64,000 bases of DNA from Wurfbainia villosa (Eukaryota; Streptophyta; Magnoliopsida; Zingiberales; Zingiberaceae): the NCBI GenBank assembly GCA_025175895.1, contig CM046000.1, positions 34,260,720 through 34,324,719 of the forward strand, written 5' to 3'. Both the position numbers and the translations under genes were made by a program. Positions within the stretch are counted from its first letter, which is position 1. Each line of letters starts with the position of its first letter. Below the pieces are notes generated by a model. The model saw nothing but the letters and a program-made list of their open reading frames with translations, made no database searches and was not told where the DNA came from. This document shows positions 10,962 through 22,337 of the stretch, piece by piece.

Positions 10962-11327
10962 CTAACGATCTCTTTGATTAGATGATAGCGGCGAAGCACT
11001 TGTTTGGATCATTGATGAGACCACATCAAGTTCAAAGATGAACTTCTTGATCCAAACCGCTTCCTTTGCTGCTTCCGAAGCTGTAATGTATTCTGCCTTA
11101 GTGGCAGAATCTGCTATAGTGTCAAGCTTGGAACCTTTCCAACTTATTGCGCCTCCTTTCCAGGTGAATACATACCCAGACTGAGACTTTGAATCATCCT
11201 TGTCTATCTGGAAGTTGGCATCCATATACCCACGTATCACCATGTCCCCTTCTCCATATATTAGAAACACATCCTTAGTTCTTCTCAAGCACTTAAGGAT
11301 CATCTTAACAGCCACCCAATGATCCAT
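10962..11327 (-). pseudogene. A1 RNase H domain
   Basis: RNase H degrades the RNA strand during reverse transcription. The open segment reads HWVAVKMILKCLRRTKD at its start, then GYMDANFQIDKDDSKSQSGY, a tryptophan pair around SWKGSK, and TKAEYITASEAAKEAVWIKK, the copia RNase H hallmarks including the D and E of the active site. The C-terminal third (the region with CDNSGAI and HILRRYH in R1) is missing, replaced by unrelated residues before the stop. It is separated from the reverse transcriptase by a single stop at 11340. Confidence 0.8.
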
Positions 11328-11339
11328 TCCTAGATCAGA

Positions 11340-11993
11340 CTAGTATCTGCTCATGACACTCAGAGCATACGATACATTAGGCCTCGTACATAACATAGCA
11401 TACATGTTAGATCCTATTACGGATTCATAAGGAATCTTACTCATGCAAATCCTCTCGTCTTCTGTGCGCGGACACATAGACTTCGAAAGGTGTATCCCAT
11501 GCCTGATGGGTAGGAAACCTTTCTTGGATTTTGGCATGCTAAACCTCTTTAGCACTCGGTCTATATATGTAGACTGCGAAAGACCAAGCAACCATTTCGA
11601 TCTATCTCTATAGATCTTAATCCAGAGGATGTAGGTTTCTTCTCCCATGTCTTTCATGGAGAATGTCTTGGACAACCAAATCTTAATCGACTGTAAGACT
11701 GAAACATCGTTTCCTATAAGTAATATGTCATCGACATACAATATTAGGAACACGACTGCACTCCCACTAACCTTCTTGTACACACAAGGTTCGTCTGGAT
11801 TTTGTGAGAAATCAAACTTTTTGATTGTCTCATCAAAACGGATATTCCAGCTCCTGGATACTTGCTTCAATCCACATATGGACCGTCGCAACTTGCATAC
11901 CTTGGTTTTATCAACCGATGTGAAACCCTCAGGTTGTATCATATACATGTTCTCGATCAGGTTTCCATTAAGGAAAGTTGTTTTCACATCCAT
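11340..11993 (-). pseudogene. A1 reverse transcriptase, C-terminal two thirds
   Basis: Opens at MDVKTTFLNGNL, right after a TGA at a position normally W in this family (YEI-stop-QMDVK). It contains CGLKQ, then the catalytic YVDD box at 11727-11738, followed by FSMKDMGE, IKIYRDRSKW, LSQSTYIDRVLKRF and PYESVIGSNMYAM. About 217 codons. The active-site box is intact, but the N-terminal fingers lie in the preceding open segment and the protein is cut by stops on both sides. Confidence 0.85.
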
Positions 11994-12098
11994 CTGTCAT
12001 ATCTCATAATCATAATGAGCCACTATGGCCAGGAGTATCCGAATGGATTTAAGCATAGCAGCAGGCGAATAGGTTTCATCATAATCAACACCCTGCTT

Positions 12099-12971
12099 TT
12101 AACGATATCCTTTCGCCACCAATATAGCCTTATAGGTAATCACATTACCATCCATGTCAGTTTTCTTCTTGAAAACCCACTTGCACCCTATAGGCTTTAT
12201 GCCTTCAGGTGGGTCAACCAAGTTCCAAACTTGGTTTTCATACATGGAATCCATTTTTGACTTCATGGCTTCAAGCCACTTATCCCTTTCTGAACTTGTC
12301 AGAACTTTTTCATAACTGGTAGGCTCCTCATCATCGATGAGTAACACATCGTTTGATTCACTTATGAGAAATCCATATCTCTCAGGAATATTGCGTGTTC
12401 TACCAGATCTACGAAGATGTGGTGTATCAATAGGTCCAGCCGATTGCTCATCACTATGAGTTATTGGCTGTTGTGCTTCACCAAGTATCTCATCAATGTC
12501 TATTTGAGTCTCTCGAGCCTCCTCAAGCTCGATGACACTCCCATTGTTTTCTTGCAAGAGAAACTCTTTCTTTAGAAACACAGCATACCTTGAAACAAAC
12601 ACCTTTTGTTCCACAGGATGATAGAATTGGTAACCCCTTATTTCCTTAGGGTATCCAATAAATAGACATTTATTAGACTTAGCATCCAATTTATCTGATA
12701 CAGTCCGCTTCACATAAGCAGGACAACCCCATATCTTCAAGTAAGATACATGAGGTTTCTTACTATTCCATATCTCATATGGAGTAGTAGAGACTACCTT
12801 GGTTGGCATTCTGTTTAACAAGTAAATAGCTGTCTGAAGTGCATAGCCCCAAAAGGACTTGGGAAGATTCACATGATTCATCATTGACCTGACCATGTCC
12901 AACAAGGTCCGGTTATGCCTCTCAGATACACCATTATGCTGTGGTGTATATGGCGGAGTCCATTGAGACAA
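12099..12971 (-). pseudogene. A1 integrase C-terminal part joined to reverse transcriptase N-terminus
   Basis: The longest open piece of A1 (290 codons). It starts at TPPYTPQHNGVSERHNRTLL, which carries the third acidic residue (E) of the integrase DDE triad, continues through the conserved IWGCPAY and GYPKEIRGY, an acidic linker, the motif RRSGRTRNIPERYGF, and the reverse transcriptase start WLEAMKSKMDSM, VDPPEGIKPIGCKWVFKKK. It ends at a TAA after AKGYR where CAA is expected. This junction of two enzymes is normal for the copia polyprotein. Confidence 0.85.
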
Positions 12972-13398
12972 TATACCATTGTCTCTTAGATAATCTAGAA
13001 ACTCTTGACTTAAGTATTCACCACCTCGATCCGATCAAAGTATTTTTAATACTCTTGGCATGTTGTTTCTCTACTTCATTTCTGAATTCTTTGAACCTTT
13101 CAAAGGCTTTAGACTTGTGTTTCATCAAGAACACATACCGTGAGTGATCATCGGTGAAGGTAATGAATTAGTTATAGCCTCCCAAAGCTTGAGTTGACAT
13201 AGGTCCACATACATCAGTATGTATTAGCCCTAGCAACTGTCCCACTCGTTCACCTTTTCCTGTAAAAGGTAACTTAGTTATCTTGCCTTTTAATCATCAT
13301 TCACATGTATCGTATGAATCCAATTCAAACGATTCCAGAATTCTACACCGGTGAAATTCGAACATGCATTTCTTGCTTGCATGGCCAATACAACAATG
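12972..13398 (-). pseudogene. A1 integrase core, multiply broken
   Basis: In shifting minus-strand frames I see the zinc-binding His/Cys region, then LLGLIHTDVCGP (first core aspartate) and FITFTDDHSRY near 13130-13260. Frameshifts follow near 13030-13060, where the second aspartate region is damaged. No single frame is open. Confidence 0.65.
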
Positions 13399-13830
13399 TC
13401 ACATGTAGGAGTCTAATTGATTATCCTTTCGAGCATGCTTGTTGCTCGCTTCGATATTGAAAATGTCATTGGATACGTCCAACATATAAATACCATTGCT
13501 TAAAGTTCCAGTCCCATAAAGAACTCCATTCAAAGTTATGTAACAACAATTGTTACTAAAAGTCAAATGATACCCATTTCTATTTAAACAAGAAATAGAA
13601 ATGATGTTCTTTATCAACGAAGGAACATAAAAGCAATTGTTTAGTTCTAAGACAAGTCCTACAGGGAGTTTCAACAAATACGTTCCGATGGCGAGTGCAG
13701 CAACCTTTGCTCCATTCCCAACACATAAATTTGACTCTCCCTTGATGAGTCTTCTTCTATTCCTTAGCCCATGTATGTCATTACATATATGTGAGCCACA
13801 CCCAGTATCCAATACTCAAGTGTCTGAGGA
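13399..13830 (-). pseudogene. A1 protease and start of integrase zinc domain
   Basis: The aspartic protease that cuts the polyprotein. The active-site triplet D-T-G is at 13801-13809, followed by GSHICNDIHGL, and a TGA falls just upstream. Further on, LVLELNNCFYVPSLIKNIIS is the usual tail of copia protease leading to the pre-integrase zinc domain. Only the catalytic half is well kept. Confidence 0.8.
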
Positions 13831-13895
13831 AATAGAATGATAATCAATAACGAAGATATCTGAAGAAGATGGGGCATCCGATGCCTTATTCTTCT

Positions 13896-14055
13896 TCACG
13901 AACTCAAGATAAATCTTGCAATTTCTTCGCCAATATCCCCCCATGCCATAATGATGGCAAGTGCCCTTTTGAGCTGGTTATGCACTTTTAGCGTTTTTCT
14001 TCCCCTTCTGTTATTCCTTTGACTTCCTCTTAGAACCTTTCTTCGAGGAATCAAC
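13896..14055 (-). pseudogene. A1 nucleocapsid remnant with mutated zinc knuckle
   Basis: Basic stretch followed by CHHYGMGGYWRRNC, where the second C and the H of the CX2CX4HX4C box are both Y. The RNA-binding knuckle is therefore dead. Compare the intact knuckle of R1 at 41432-41473. Confidence 0.65.
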
Positions 14056-14511
14056 TTACAACACCGTCCCATGCTCATGCTTCATAGAAGACTCTACAGT
14101 CTTCATCATATTGAGTAGTACCACAGATGAACCTTCTTGCATCTCAGAGGTGAAGAGGAGCTTGGAGACTTCGAACCTTTCGAATCTCACTTGCTCATCA
14201 ACCAACTCATAAAGATGAAAGACTATGGTATGAGCATCCATATGCTCATGCTGCTTCTGCAGCTCAAGTACTATCGTGGCTAGCATGATGCAACTCGCCA
14301 TTTCAGAATCAATCACATGTTTCTGATAGGCCAACAATTGGTCTAGAGTTGCATTGTCACTAGGGCAGGCAGGAAGAGGCGCTTCGAGGACATTTGCAAG
14401 CTTTTCAACCTTGAGAACAATTCTCAAGTTTCTAAGCCAGTCCAAGAAGTTCAGCCCAGTCAATTTATTCGAATCCAAAATGTAACGCAAATTCAAAGAC
14501 ATCATGATCAA
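14056..14511 (-). pseudogene. gag: A1 gag, internally deleted
   Basis: Structural Gag of the copia type, 151 codons. It begins with LNLRYILDSNKLTG, NFLDWLRNLRIVLK, then the DSEMASCIML and ELQKQHEHMDA block that also occurs in B (28431-27994) and R1 (40914 onward). After EMQEGSS it jumps directly to a segment (MMKTVESS) that in R1 and B lies about 60 residues further on, so the middle of UBN2 is deleted. The start is set by the conserved LNL motif just downstream of the first ATG. Confidence 0.85.
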
Positions 14512-14684
14512 TAGATTAACTTAGAAATACAAAACGAGCATATATGAGAAAGATGATTTAAAATGCATCAATATACATTCATAAATCCCATTCATTTTCC
14601 GAATTTCAAAAACCCCAAAATCACTTCGGGAGATCGTAGGTCCATCTCTGAATGGGCTGATATCCATCATAGATATGAAATACC

Positions 14685-15096
14685 TTGGAGAGAGTCCAAC
14701 AAGCCATTCATAGCTACGATGGTAGGTATCAAATATATCGATTGAATATCACATATATGTAACTATCACAATGTGCTATCAACTAATTGAATGTTCACAC
14801 ATACATCAGGTTGTTAATTCATTAACAAGTATGCATCATATGCATAGCACCCAACTTCACCTCCCTTCACATCGACCTTGGAGAGAGTCCAACAAGCCGA
14901 TGCTCCAGGTTAAATCCAACCCATTAATCAAGACATAGTTTTAATATGGTTAGAGTACATTCAACCAATTAGCCCGGCTTGGAGAGAGTCCAACAACCAA
15001 AGCTAACGATTGACCTCTGACTCTTACCATATTAGTATTAAACTATTCCATGGTTTGAACATGTTCGGGTTCGAGTCGGGCTTGGAGAGAGTCCAA
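14685..15096 (-). repeat. A1 leader: four copies of TTGGAGAGAGTCCAA
   Basis: Exact copies start at 14685, 14878, 14979 and 15082, each preceded by C or CC and followed by CAA. The motif is a perfect 5-bp stem (TTGGA/TCCAA) around GAGAG (CTCTC in element sense). B carries four copies at nearly the same spacing. Confidence 0.85.
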
Positions 15097-15594
15097 CAAC
15101 CCAAACAAGAAACGAAACTCTGATTCTAACCATATTGATGGAGGGTGTAGGCTTTAATATTGTGTAAGGGTTTTTATGTCTCATCCTCTTTGCATGCAAA
15201 TAACTATTATCTACATGGCATGGCATACATGACATACATCTATATGTCACGACACGCATGGCATAATGATATGCATCTAATGCAATTACATGGCATACAA
15301 TTATGACATGTACAAAATTTCCTTATATGTCATAACTATTTATGGAAATAAAATATGTTTGAGATTTGATTCTCCAAATCAAATCATGATTAAATTATGA
15401 AACAAATTTTCAAATCTAATCTCATATTTTATTTGTGGTAAGTGTTGATTAAGGAAAGTCAATTTTTAATTTAGGAAACAAATTTCCTAAATTGTCAAAA
15501 CTATTTATGAAAATAAAATATATTTAAGATTTGATTCTCAAATCAAATCATGATTAAATTAGGAAATGAATTTCCAAATCTAATCAAATATTTT

Positions 15595-15745
15595 ATTTAT
15601 GGAAAATATTAATTTCCATAAATACTTCTAACTTTCCAAAAGTAGAAGATTTCCATAAATACTTCTAGACTTTCCAAAATTAAAAATTTCCATAAATACT
15701 TCTAACTTTCTAAAAGTAGAAAATTTCCATAAATACAATTACGAC
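15595..15745 (-). repeat. A1 leader: imperfect about 37-bp tandem repeat
   Basis: Four imperfect units around TTTCCATAAATACTTCTA and CTTTCCAAAAGTAGAA. The same array, on the other strand, is at about 63650-63790 after A3, so it is a family trait. Confidence 0.7.
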
Positions 15746-15785
15746 TATCGCAAAACAATTTTACGATTATGTCGAAACACAACCT

Positions 15786-15799
15786 GGGCTCTGATACCA
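15786..15799 (-). other. A1 primer-binding site (initiator tRNA-Met)
   Basis: Element sense TGGTATCAGAGCCC, one base from the 5' LTR. Confidence 0.9.
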
Positions 15800-15800
15800 C

Positions 15801-17712
15801 TGTTGGGTTTTCGGCACCGCGGCGAGTGTGTATTCGAACATGTTTCGTAAACATGTGCGCAGCGGAATAAATAAAAAGTAATAAATCTAATTTATTACAT
15901 CACACACACCACACGCATGCATAGTACAACATGTGTAGACATAACCGTAGTTTCAAATTTTACAATAAAAGGAAATTTATTCTACGTATACCTGACGTAT
16001 CACGTGTAGCGGGAAATGCATCAACCGGAGCGACCCTCTCTAGAATTGCCTCTATCCGTATCCACGCCGAGTACCTTCGGGATGACTTCACAAAGTCATG
16101 AGCCTCATCTTCGTACGAGTCACTAGCCTCGTGTCAAAGACGATGTGATCGAGATAAGATCACAATCCGAATCAAAATTTAGATTTAAAACCGAGTCCCC
16201 AAAACTCGCTTCTCTGGAGAGTTATTCGTCAACCATTTGACGAATCCTTCATCCTTAACCTATGAGTATTACCGGAGATCGAATAGATTAGGTTTTCACA
16301 AAACCCTTAAGCCATATTTTTATAGAGAACAAATTCTCCTAATGGTTATTGGTTCATAACCAAAAACCCATTAACCCGCTCCATTAATTTAAGTTAAAAT
16401 AAACAAAACCGATTTAGTCTATTTTAAGTTAAAACGAACCGAACCAACTATGGATAATTTGTTTAAAACAAACCAAACCCCTTTGGTTTATTGTCCACCA
16501 TTGGATTAGAACCAAACCAATTTGGTTTATCCATCATGTCTTCATAAGACACGGCCCATCCATGCTTCCATTGCGACTGAAATGATTTCATGCTCGCTCC
16601 TTATTTGGTCCAACCAAACCTAGTTTCTCTCGGTCTGAGAATCTCATTCTCAAGCTAGTTTTAAATCCTTCGGATTATGCTCATTGTGCATGTGACCAAA
16701 TAGGTTCTCGGTTTATGTTAGTCGTCTATAATTAACCATTAATTATAGAAAGATCATGAGTGACACCTAGTAGTACATCATGATCCCCAATTAACCGAAA
16801 AGATCAATGGTTGATCCAGAACTATTTCTGAAACCCTTTAACAGCTACAATGAATCATGCCCCATTCCTTTCACTCATCTTATACCCACTTGGTTCAGGA
16901 CATGGTCTATAGTGTTTGTCCCCACTAGGTTGACTACATCACACCTAACCCAAGTATCATTTCCTCGTCCTATGGATTCTAGTTACTGCACATGTATCCA
17001 AGAGTACCTTACTCTAAACATGTAATGCTTTTGGCCAAAGACTTTAGTAATAATCTGACGAGAAGCCATGGGTATACATCTCCTCGCAAGGAGTGGTGAA
17101 TCCTTTATAGGCTATTCAAACACCTTCGATCACTTCGACTTATGCCCAATCATCCTGGGTCTACATCTCCTCAGAGATGCTTGCTTAAGATGTCAAAGCA
17201 TAAGTCTTCATGACCAAGATGACTTGAATACCGCAAGTCAAAGGAACATCGCACTTAAGCTGCAGTAAGAACTTCATTGACATATCTATATATGCAGAGA
17301 ACCATATGAAGTTTTACAGCTAGTCACTCCAATGAACTAGTTACCATAACTAGCATCCACGATTAACTCCAGACATCATAATATCTCCAGCCAGTGAGAA
17401 TCAGCTGCTTGGATACACCAAGGAGTATACCTTGTGCTAGTCTCGACAGAATTGATGGTGTCTAAATCCATCAATTCATCGACTAGGGATAATTCCAATA
17501 CATCACAATTACATATGTAGAGATACTCACTAGTTGTAATCCAATCACAAATTTTCTCATGCTGTGAATCGTATCGGGGACATTCAGTAAATGAGTTTAA
17601 GATCTAATTAAATACATGAAAATATGTACACTCAAATAGTGAATCTTCATTTATCAAATAAATGGTACGACCATAAGGCGATTGCCTTAGGACATCTCTC
17701 ATATATTACTAA
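15801..17712 (-). repeat. A1 5' LTR
   Basis: 1912 bp, TG/CA ends. About 300 bp shorter than its partner because of a deletion at about 16284, where GATCGAAT joins AGATTAGG. Confidence 0.9.
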
Positions 17713-19303
17713 CAGAGACGTAGGAGTATGGTCAAGCTAAAGACCTTAAACAAGCGCTTCTTGGGAGGCAACCCAAGTGTAGTTTTATATATGTTTTTGA
17801 TTTTATTGTATTATTTTGTATAATTTAGACTTTGATTTATGGTCATTTATATTTTTCCAAATAGTTTAGGATTAGAAAGAACTTGCTAGGCAAAAATCAT
17901 TTTGAGCCCACCTAGTCCATGATGAGAGTCTGCACCTGCACCACCATCTTTTTCTACATTCGAGCAGGATAGGAGGTACATCTGCCTATGACTTTTCATA
18001 GTTCTGATCATGCCTTAATGACATATACACCGAGCAGCAGACGCATAGGCAGCGATGGGAGGAGCAGAGCACTTATACGCAGGCAGATTTCAAGGCTTAC
18101 AGAACCACTTCTAGTGGGTCGAGGAGTTCTATGATGGGGCCCATATCTATTTCCCGAAGGAGGCTGCCCATCATCAGGAGGAGGCTGCATATCGCTAGGA
18201 GGTTCGGCAACACATGCATGCCCAGCAGGCATAGTGGGCCTGGGAGGAGGAGCACAGAGCAACTGTTGCATCCACCAGCTCTCAGATCGACCACATGTAC
18301 ATGTGACATCAATGGCTCAGCACTAGATTCTCCCAGGATCTCGAGATGCTGAGGCTACCGGACTTTCCACTTCGACCATCATATTAGAGGTATAGCTTCA
18401 TACAAGTCTGGGGGGGACCCCAAGTTTTGATTTATTTTGTTTCAAGCAGTAGTTTCTTTCATAATATTTGAATTTTAGTTAGCATTGATTTGTTCATGCA
18501 TAGGTTGTTTAGTTTCTTTCAACACTTAGTTTTTGCTATCTATAAGCTGCCTCAGTAGTATTTTTAAAGTTTTCTTCATGAGTTGTTTCCATGGGTAGCT
18601 TAACTTCATTTACCTCATGGTATTTTATTTGCTCTAATGAATGTTCTAGACTTACACTGGTTAGTTTTTATTTTTACACCTACACATGACAAATATTCTG
18701 AAAGGAAAAATCTAGTACGCACATATTTATGATTCATCTCAGTAGTCTAGTACTTTGGAATCCATAGGTGACTCTAGATTTTAGCATTTTAGTTACTGGA
18801 GATGCTTGGATTGTGGAAGCCCATTCGGAAAAATCAAAATCGCAAGAGAGAGAGAAAAGAAAAAAAATGGAATAAGAAAATTAAAAAAAGATTATGAGGG
18901 ATAAAAAAAATAGTTGTTGTGGGTGGAAATGGTTAGGTGCCCCTTTGAGACCGAGTTAGGTTACTGGGGAAACACCTATTAATTTCTCTCAATATCGAGC
19001 ACACCTTTGAGACTTTGTGCTAGATCTAGGGAACGATCCTCGCTTTGGGCAGGTAAGTGCCTAAGAGTCGGAGACCTTAGGAATACTATAGGATGATGAC
19101 TTAACTTACCATGGAATGAGTATCCCCTAAGAAGATTCGCTTGGCACGTACACGATGAGCTAACTTAGTGAATTTCTAGAACATATCTATTTTACTCTGA
19201 TTGAAAATATCACTTGATAAATCTAGTTAACGTGATAAGCATGAAACAATTGCTTTTTAAAATTTCATGGCACTGAGGTTTCCTTGAGGACAAGCAAAGA
19301 TTT
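17713..19303 (+). other. G internal region after A1, non-coding
   Basis: Begins with the GAGAC duplication, then CGCTTCTTGGGAGGCAACCC (17754-17773), a stretch I recognise from non-coding parts of plant Athila/Tat-type gypsy elements. A decayed Arg/Ser-rich frame (about 18040-18350), an internal purine tract (18409-18417) and an A/G-rich low-complexity block (18835-18915) follow. No protease, integrase or reverse transcriptase motif is present. Total G internal length without insertions is about 2.9 kb, so G is a LARD-like derivative. Confidence 0.6.
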
Positions 19304-19320
19304 AAGTCTGGGAGGATTGA
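19304..19320 (+). other. G polypurine tract
   Basis: AAGTCTGGGAGGATTGA directly before the LTR start TGTGAGC. Confidence 0.65.
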
Positions 19321-20704
19321 TGTGAGCAAAACATATAGGATTTTAGGAGTAGTTTTTGCTCACATCCCATTGCATTTTAGACTTATTTCATACATATTTC
19401 ACTTTGTTTTGTATGCATTTCCTATTTTCTAGTTCGGAGATCTAGTCTTTATACTTTGTGTGCAGGATAGCATTTCATGGGGAAAACGGTGCACTTTCGG
19501 AGCGAAAGAAGGACATTTGGCAGTTGGACACAGAAGGGGACACGACCAGGGCGTGTGGCTATATACGATCATGTTCGAGGCTCGAGATCGGCCACCACAG
19601 TGCCACACATGACCTGGCCATGTGGAAACACACGATCGTGTGGCAGCAAGTCATTTTGACGTGACTAGGGTTTTTTCTAGATTTTACAGAAAGCCAACCT
19701 CATGTCTATATAAAGAAAGTTATGCCCAAACCCTAGGGAGAGGCCCGATAGCCGGGACGGCACATCGGTGCCCTAAAAAGATCAGAAACTCACAACAGGG
19801 AGGAAGAAAGTCGCTCGAGGATCAAGTTCTGCACTTCAACGCCAAAGAGAAGAGCCACAGTGCATTATAATTCACGTTCCTTGTGCAATTTACATTATTT
19901 CTATGAATTCGATTATGCTTTGTGTTTCTCTTCTCGTATTCATAGAGTATATTCTCCGATTCTAGGATTATGGAGTAGTTTGTGGGCATAGAACATGTTA
20001 TTTTAAATATATTTATGTTCTTGAATTCATATTTGCAATTGATGTTTGTCTAGATCGATAGTTATTCGTTTTGGCTTTCTATCTACTGTGCGTAGCCGAT
20101 ACGAGGGGTGACAACCCTCATATCAAAGATTTAGGAGAATTAGGGAGGAACTTAGGGGTTGGCTTCATCTCCGATAACCGTGGATAGAAGGGTGTGATAG
20201 AGTTGGAAATGGGACACGTTCTGACTCGTCATAGAGATTGATTTGGCATCCTCGTACCGCCTACCCTATCCTAAAGCCAAGGGTCAACCTGGTATGGCAG
20301 AGGTAGTTCCCGATAGATGCAAAGGCTCATCAGGGATGTGTATGATGTCCCTTCCACAAGACCGTAGTTAGACGTCTAGACAACACCCAATTGGTAGCAT
20401 GTTTTGCGATGCACAAGTGAAACCGAAGTCCTAGAATCCCATTCAAAGACTCGTAGCAACCCTTCTCTTCCTCTGTGTGACACCATACTTGAGTTAAGTC
20501 CACCGTCAACCTCTAATTCGTGAACCCTAGGATTCCCAATCCGAACAACAACACGTCCACTAGATAAACCGATACTCAAAATCTCAGTCCCTGTGGGATC
20601 AATATTCTTTATTACTTGACAACACCAGTGCACTTGTAGGCATTAAGCATGAGCGCGCATTTCGAGTCCTCGACGGTTCCCGTCGTGAGATTTGAGGTCA
20701 CGTT
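19321..20704 (+). repeat. G right (3') LTR, main part
   Basis: Starts TGTGAGCAAAAC and ends where U1 entered (ACGTT duplication, 20700-20704); the last 11 bases of the LTR follow at 27503-27513. It includes a TATA box (TATATAAAG, 19707-19715) and, upstream of it, a 14-bp perfect palindrome CACACGATCGTGTG (19629-19642). Whole LTR about 1.4 kb. Confidence 0.8.
19707..19715 (+). promoter_or_regulatory. TATA box of G 3' LTR
   Basis: TATATAAAG in the middle of the LTR, about 65 bp after the CACACGATCGTGTG palindrome. Confidence 0.5.
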
Positions 20705-20930
20705 TGTTGGTGCAATCAGCCCAGGTCATGATTGACCAGACTCGAGTTTGACTCGAGTGATGTTTTGATGTTTGACAAAGTGGTTTGACATTGATGTTTG
20801 ACATTGATGTCGATTGATGTTTTGAGGAGATTGTTTATACAATCGACCCAGGTTATAATTGACCAGACTCGAGTTTGACTCGAGGGAGACTTTGATGGTT
20901 GACTAGAGTTGACCATGTGATTATAGGAAA

Positions 20931-21258
20931 GTCCAAGCATGGGTCTTGGCAAGGTAAAGTCCAAGTCATGGGTACTTGGCATGGAAAGTCCAAGTGGGAC
21001 ACTTGGCATTTGGGAAAGTCCAAGCCTTGAGTACTTGGCACAAGGGAAGTCCAAGCATGGGCCTTGGCATGGAAAGTCCAACATGGGTTGGCAAGGAAAA
21101 GTCCAAGCTTGAGTCTTGGCATTTGAGAAGTCCAAGGGGTTTGATATTGGCGGCGTAAAGTCCAAGGGTTGAGTCTTGGCAGCATAAGTCCAATGGTTGG
21201 CAGCGTAAAGTCCAAGCGGTGCCTTGGCGGCGTAAGTCCAATGTGCCTTGGCGGTGTA
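20931..21258 (+). repeat. CCAAG...CTTGG hairpin array, U1 5' LTR
   Basis: About ten degenerate units of roughly 30 bp, each reading AAGTCCAAG, then a variable 4-9 nt, then CTTGGCA. Each unit can fold on itself. The partner copy is 26158-26487; related arrays are at 31269-31420, 49800-50041 and 57178-57412. Confidence 0.85.
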
Positions 21259-21768
21259 GACACCGTTAGCATGACATAGCCTATGGAAGCATCTGAAGGC
21301 TAGCGCGATGGATGAACAAGTCATGGATGACTTGGAGGGATCCGAGAGGCGTGAGGCTGATGGAGGTGGCTAGAAGGCTTAGGTCTAGGCTAAGGGTGGT
21401 CTAGCAAGTATGGGGGCACCATACTTGGGTTAAAACCTCATCCTTGAGGTTCTAACTGGCATTATGGCTGGTTCGACTGTCGAGAGTCGACTAGAGCTCG
21501 ACTGCCACTTAGGGTTGAAATTACCTTGGTAGTCGACTGCTCATTAGAGCGATTGGTGATGGCGATCATTGCCGATTGAGTTCTGCGAAAGAAGCGCTCC
21601 GTCCGTAGCCGATCGGGCGATTCTACGCGATAATGATCGATTGCCAATGTTGGCAGTCGACTGCCAAGAGATCCGTTGGAACTTGTCCAACGTGGATCGA
21701 CCCGTTGTCTCACATCTGATGTTAGCGATCGGTGACTTATGATGATCGCGGTAAATCGACTGGCGAGA

Positions 21769-21775
21769 TATAAAG
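21769..21775 (+). promoter_or_regulatory. TATA box of U1 5' LTR
   Basis: GATATAAAG context directly after the palindrome segment; the same site is at 26990-26996 in the other LTR. Confidence 0.55.
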
Positions 21776-22272
21776 CGGCTTCGGATGGAGGGTTTTTGTA
21801 GCAGTTTTTTTGGGCGATTTGAAGGGGAATTGTTGGTGCTCTTCCAGTCCTTCAAGGCTAGTCCAGGGCAACCAAAGATCAAGCAACCAAAGTGCTCTTG
21901 TAAAGTATTTTTCTTTACTTGCATTGTATTTCTTACTTGTTTTAGCTTGTATCTTTTGTATTACTTAGTGTAATTCTTGTACGAGATTTCTCCACCTCCG
22001 ACTTGTGTCGAGAAGGAGTTATTTGTGATTAGTGAGTATGTGTGCATCACTAGAGCTCCTTAGAGCTCTATCTGTGGAGTAGGAACCGTACGGTTACGAA
22101 CCATGTTAAATATTTGTGTATTGGTGTGTTCGTGTTTGTCTTACTTCGTTATTGCTTTTATTATTATCATTCCGCTGCGCATAACGAGTTTTGTAGTAAC
22201 GAACGCGAACGAATTCCATCACGCGACGCTATTCACCCCCCCCCCCTCTAGCGGCCTTAAATCTCCAACAAT

Positions 22273-22284
22273 TGGTATCAGAGC
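22273..22284 (+). other. U1 primer-binding site (initiator tRNA-Met)
   Basis: TGGTATCAGAGC two bases after the LTR end. Confidence 0.9.
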
Positions 22285-22337
22285 CCGGGGCTCTTCTACG
22301 GATTAACAACCCAGAGTCAAGACGCTAGAGAAACAAG

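Larger units (their letters stand above)
14512..15785 (-). other. A1 leader (5' untranslated region)
   Basis: About 1.27 kb between primer site and gag. It contains four copies of a hairpin motif (14685-15096) and an A/T-rich repeated block (15595-15745). Leaders of Angela/BARE elements are long and hold dimerisation and packaging signals, so a structural role is plausible. There is no coding frame of note. Confidence 0.7.
8601..17712 (-). mobile_element. A1: decayed copia element (Angela/BARE-like)
   Basis: 9.1 kb on the minus strand, LTRs at 8601-10812 and 15801-17712 (TG/CA ends), perfect target duplication GAGAC (8596-8600, 17713-17717), initiator-Met primer site and polypurine tract. 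Internal order on the minus strand is leader, Gag, knuckle remnant, protease, integrase, reverse transcriptase, RNase H, the copia order. Every domain is recognisable but split by stops and indels, so it cannot act alone. It interrupts the internal region of G. Relatives A2 and A3 are at the right end of the window. The Angela/BARE assignment rests on Gag and RNase H wording and LTR size. Confidence 0.93.
20705..22270 (+). repeat. U1 5' LTR
   Basis: 1566 bp, TGTTGG...CCAACA. Parts in order: hairpin array (20931-21258), palindrome segment (about 21470-21745) with TTGGCAGTCGACTGCCAA at 21650-21667, TATA box, then the C-run block (22228-22252) just before the end. Confidence 0.93.

Noticed and set aside
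18131..18352. Arg/Ser-rich frame in G as a host gene
   Set aside because: It sits inside the non-coding internal part of G, is short, overlaps other frames and has no recognisable domain.
20716..21324. Open frames of 90-200 codons on the minus strand within U1 LTRs (also 25923-26552) and similar frames in the S LTRs
   Set aside because: They arise from the CCAAG...CTTGG array, which lacks stops in several frames at once; they show no domain and differ between LTR copies in a non-coding way.
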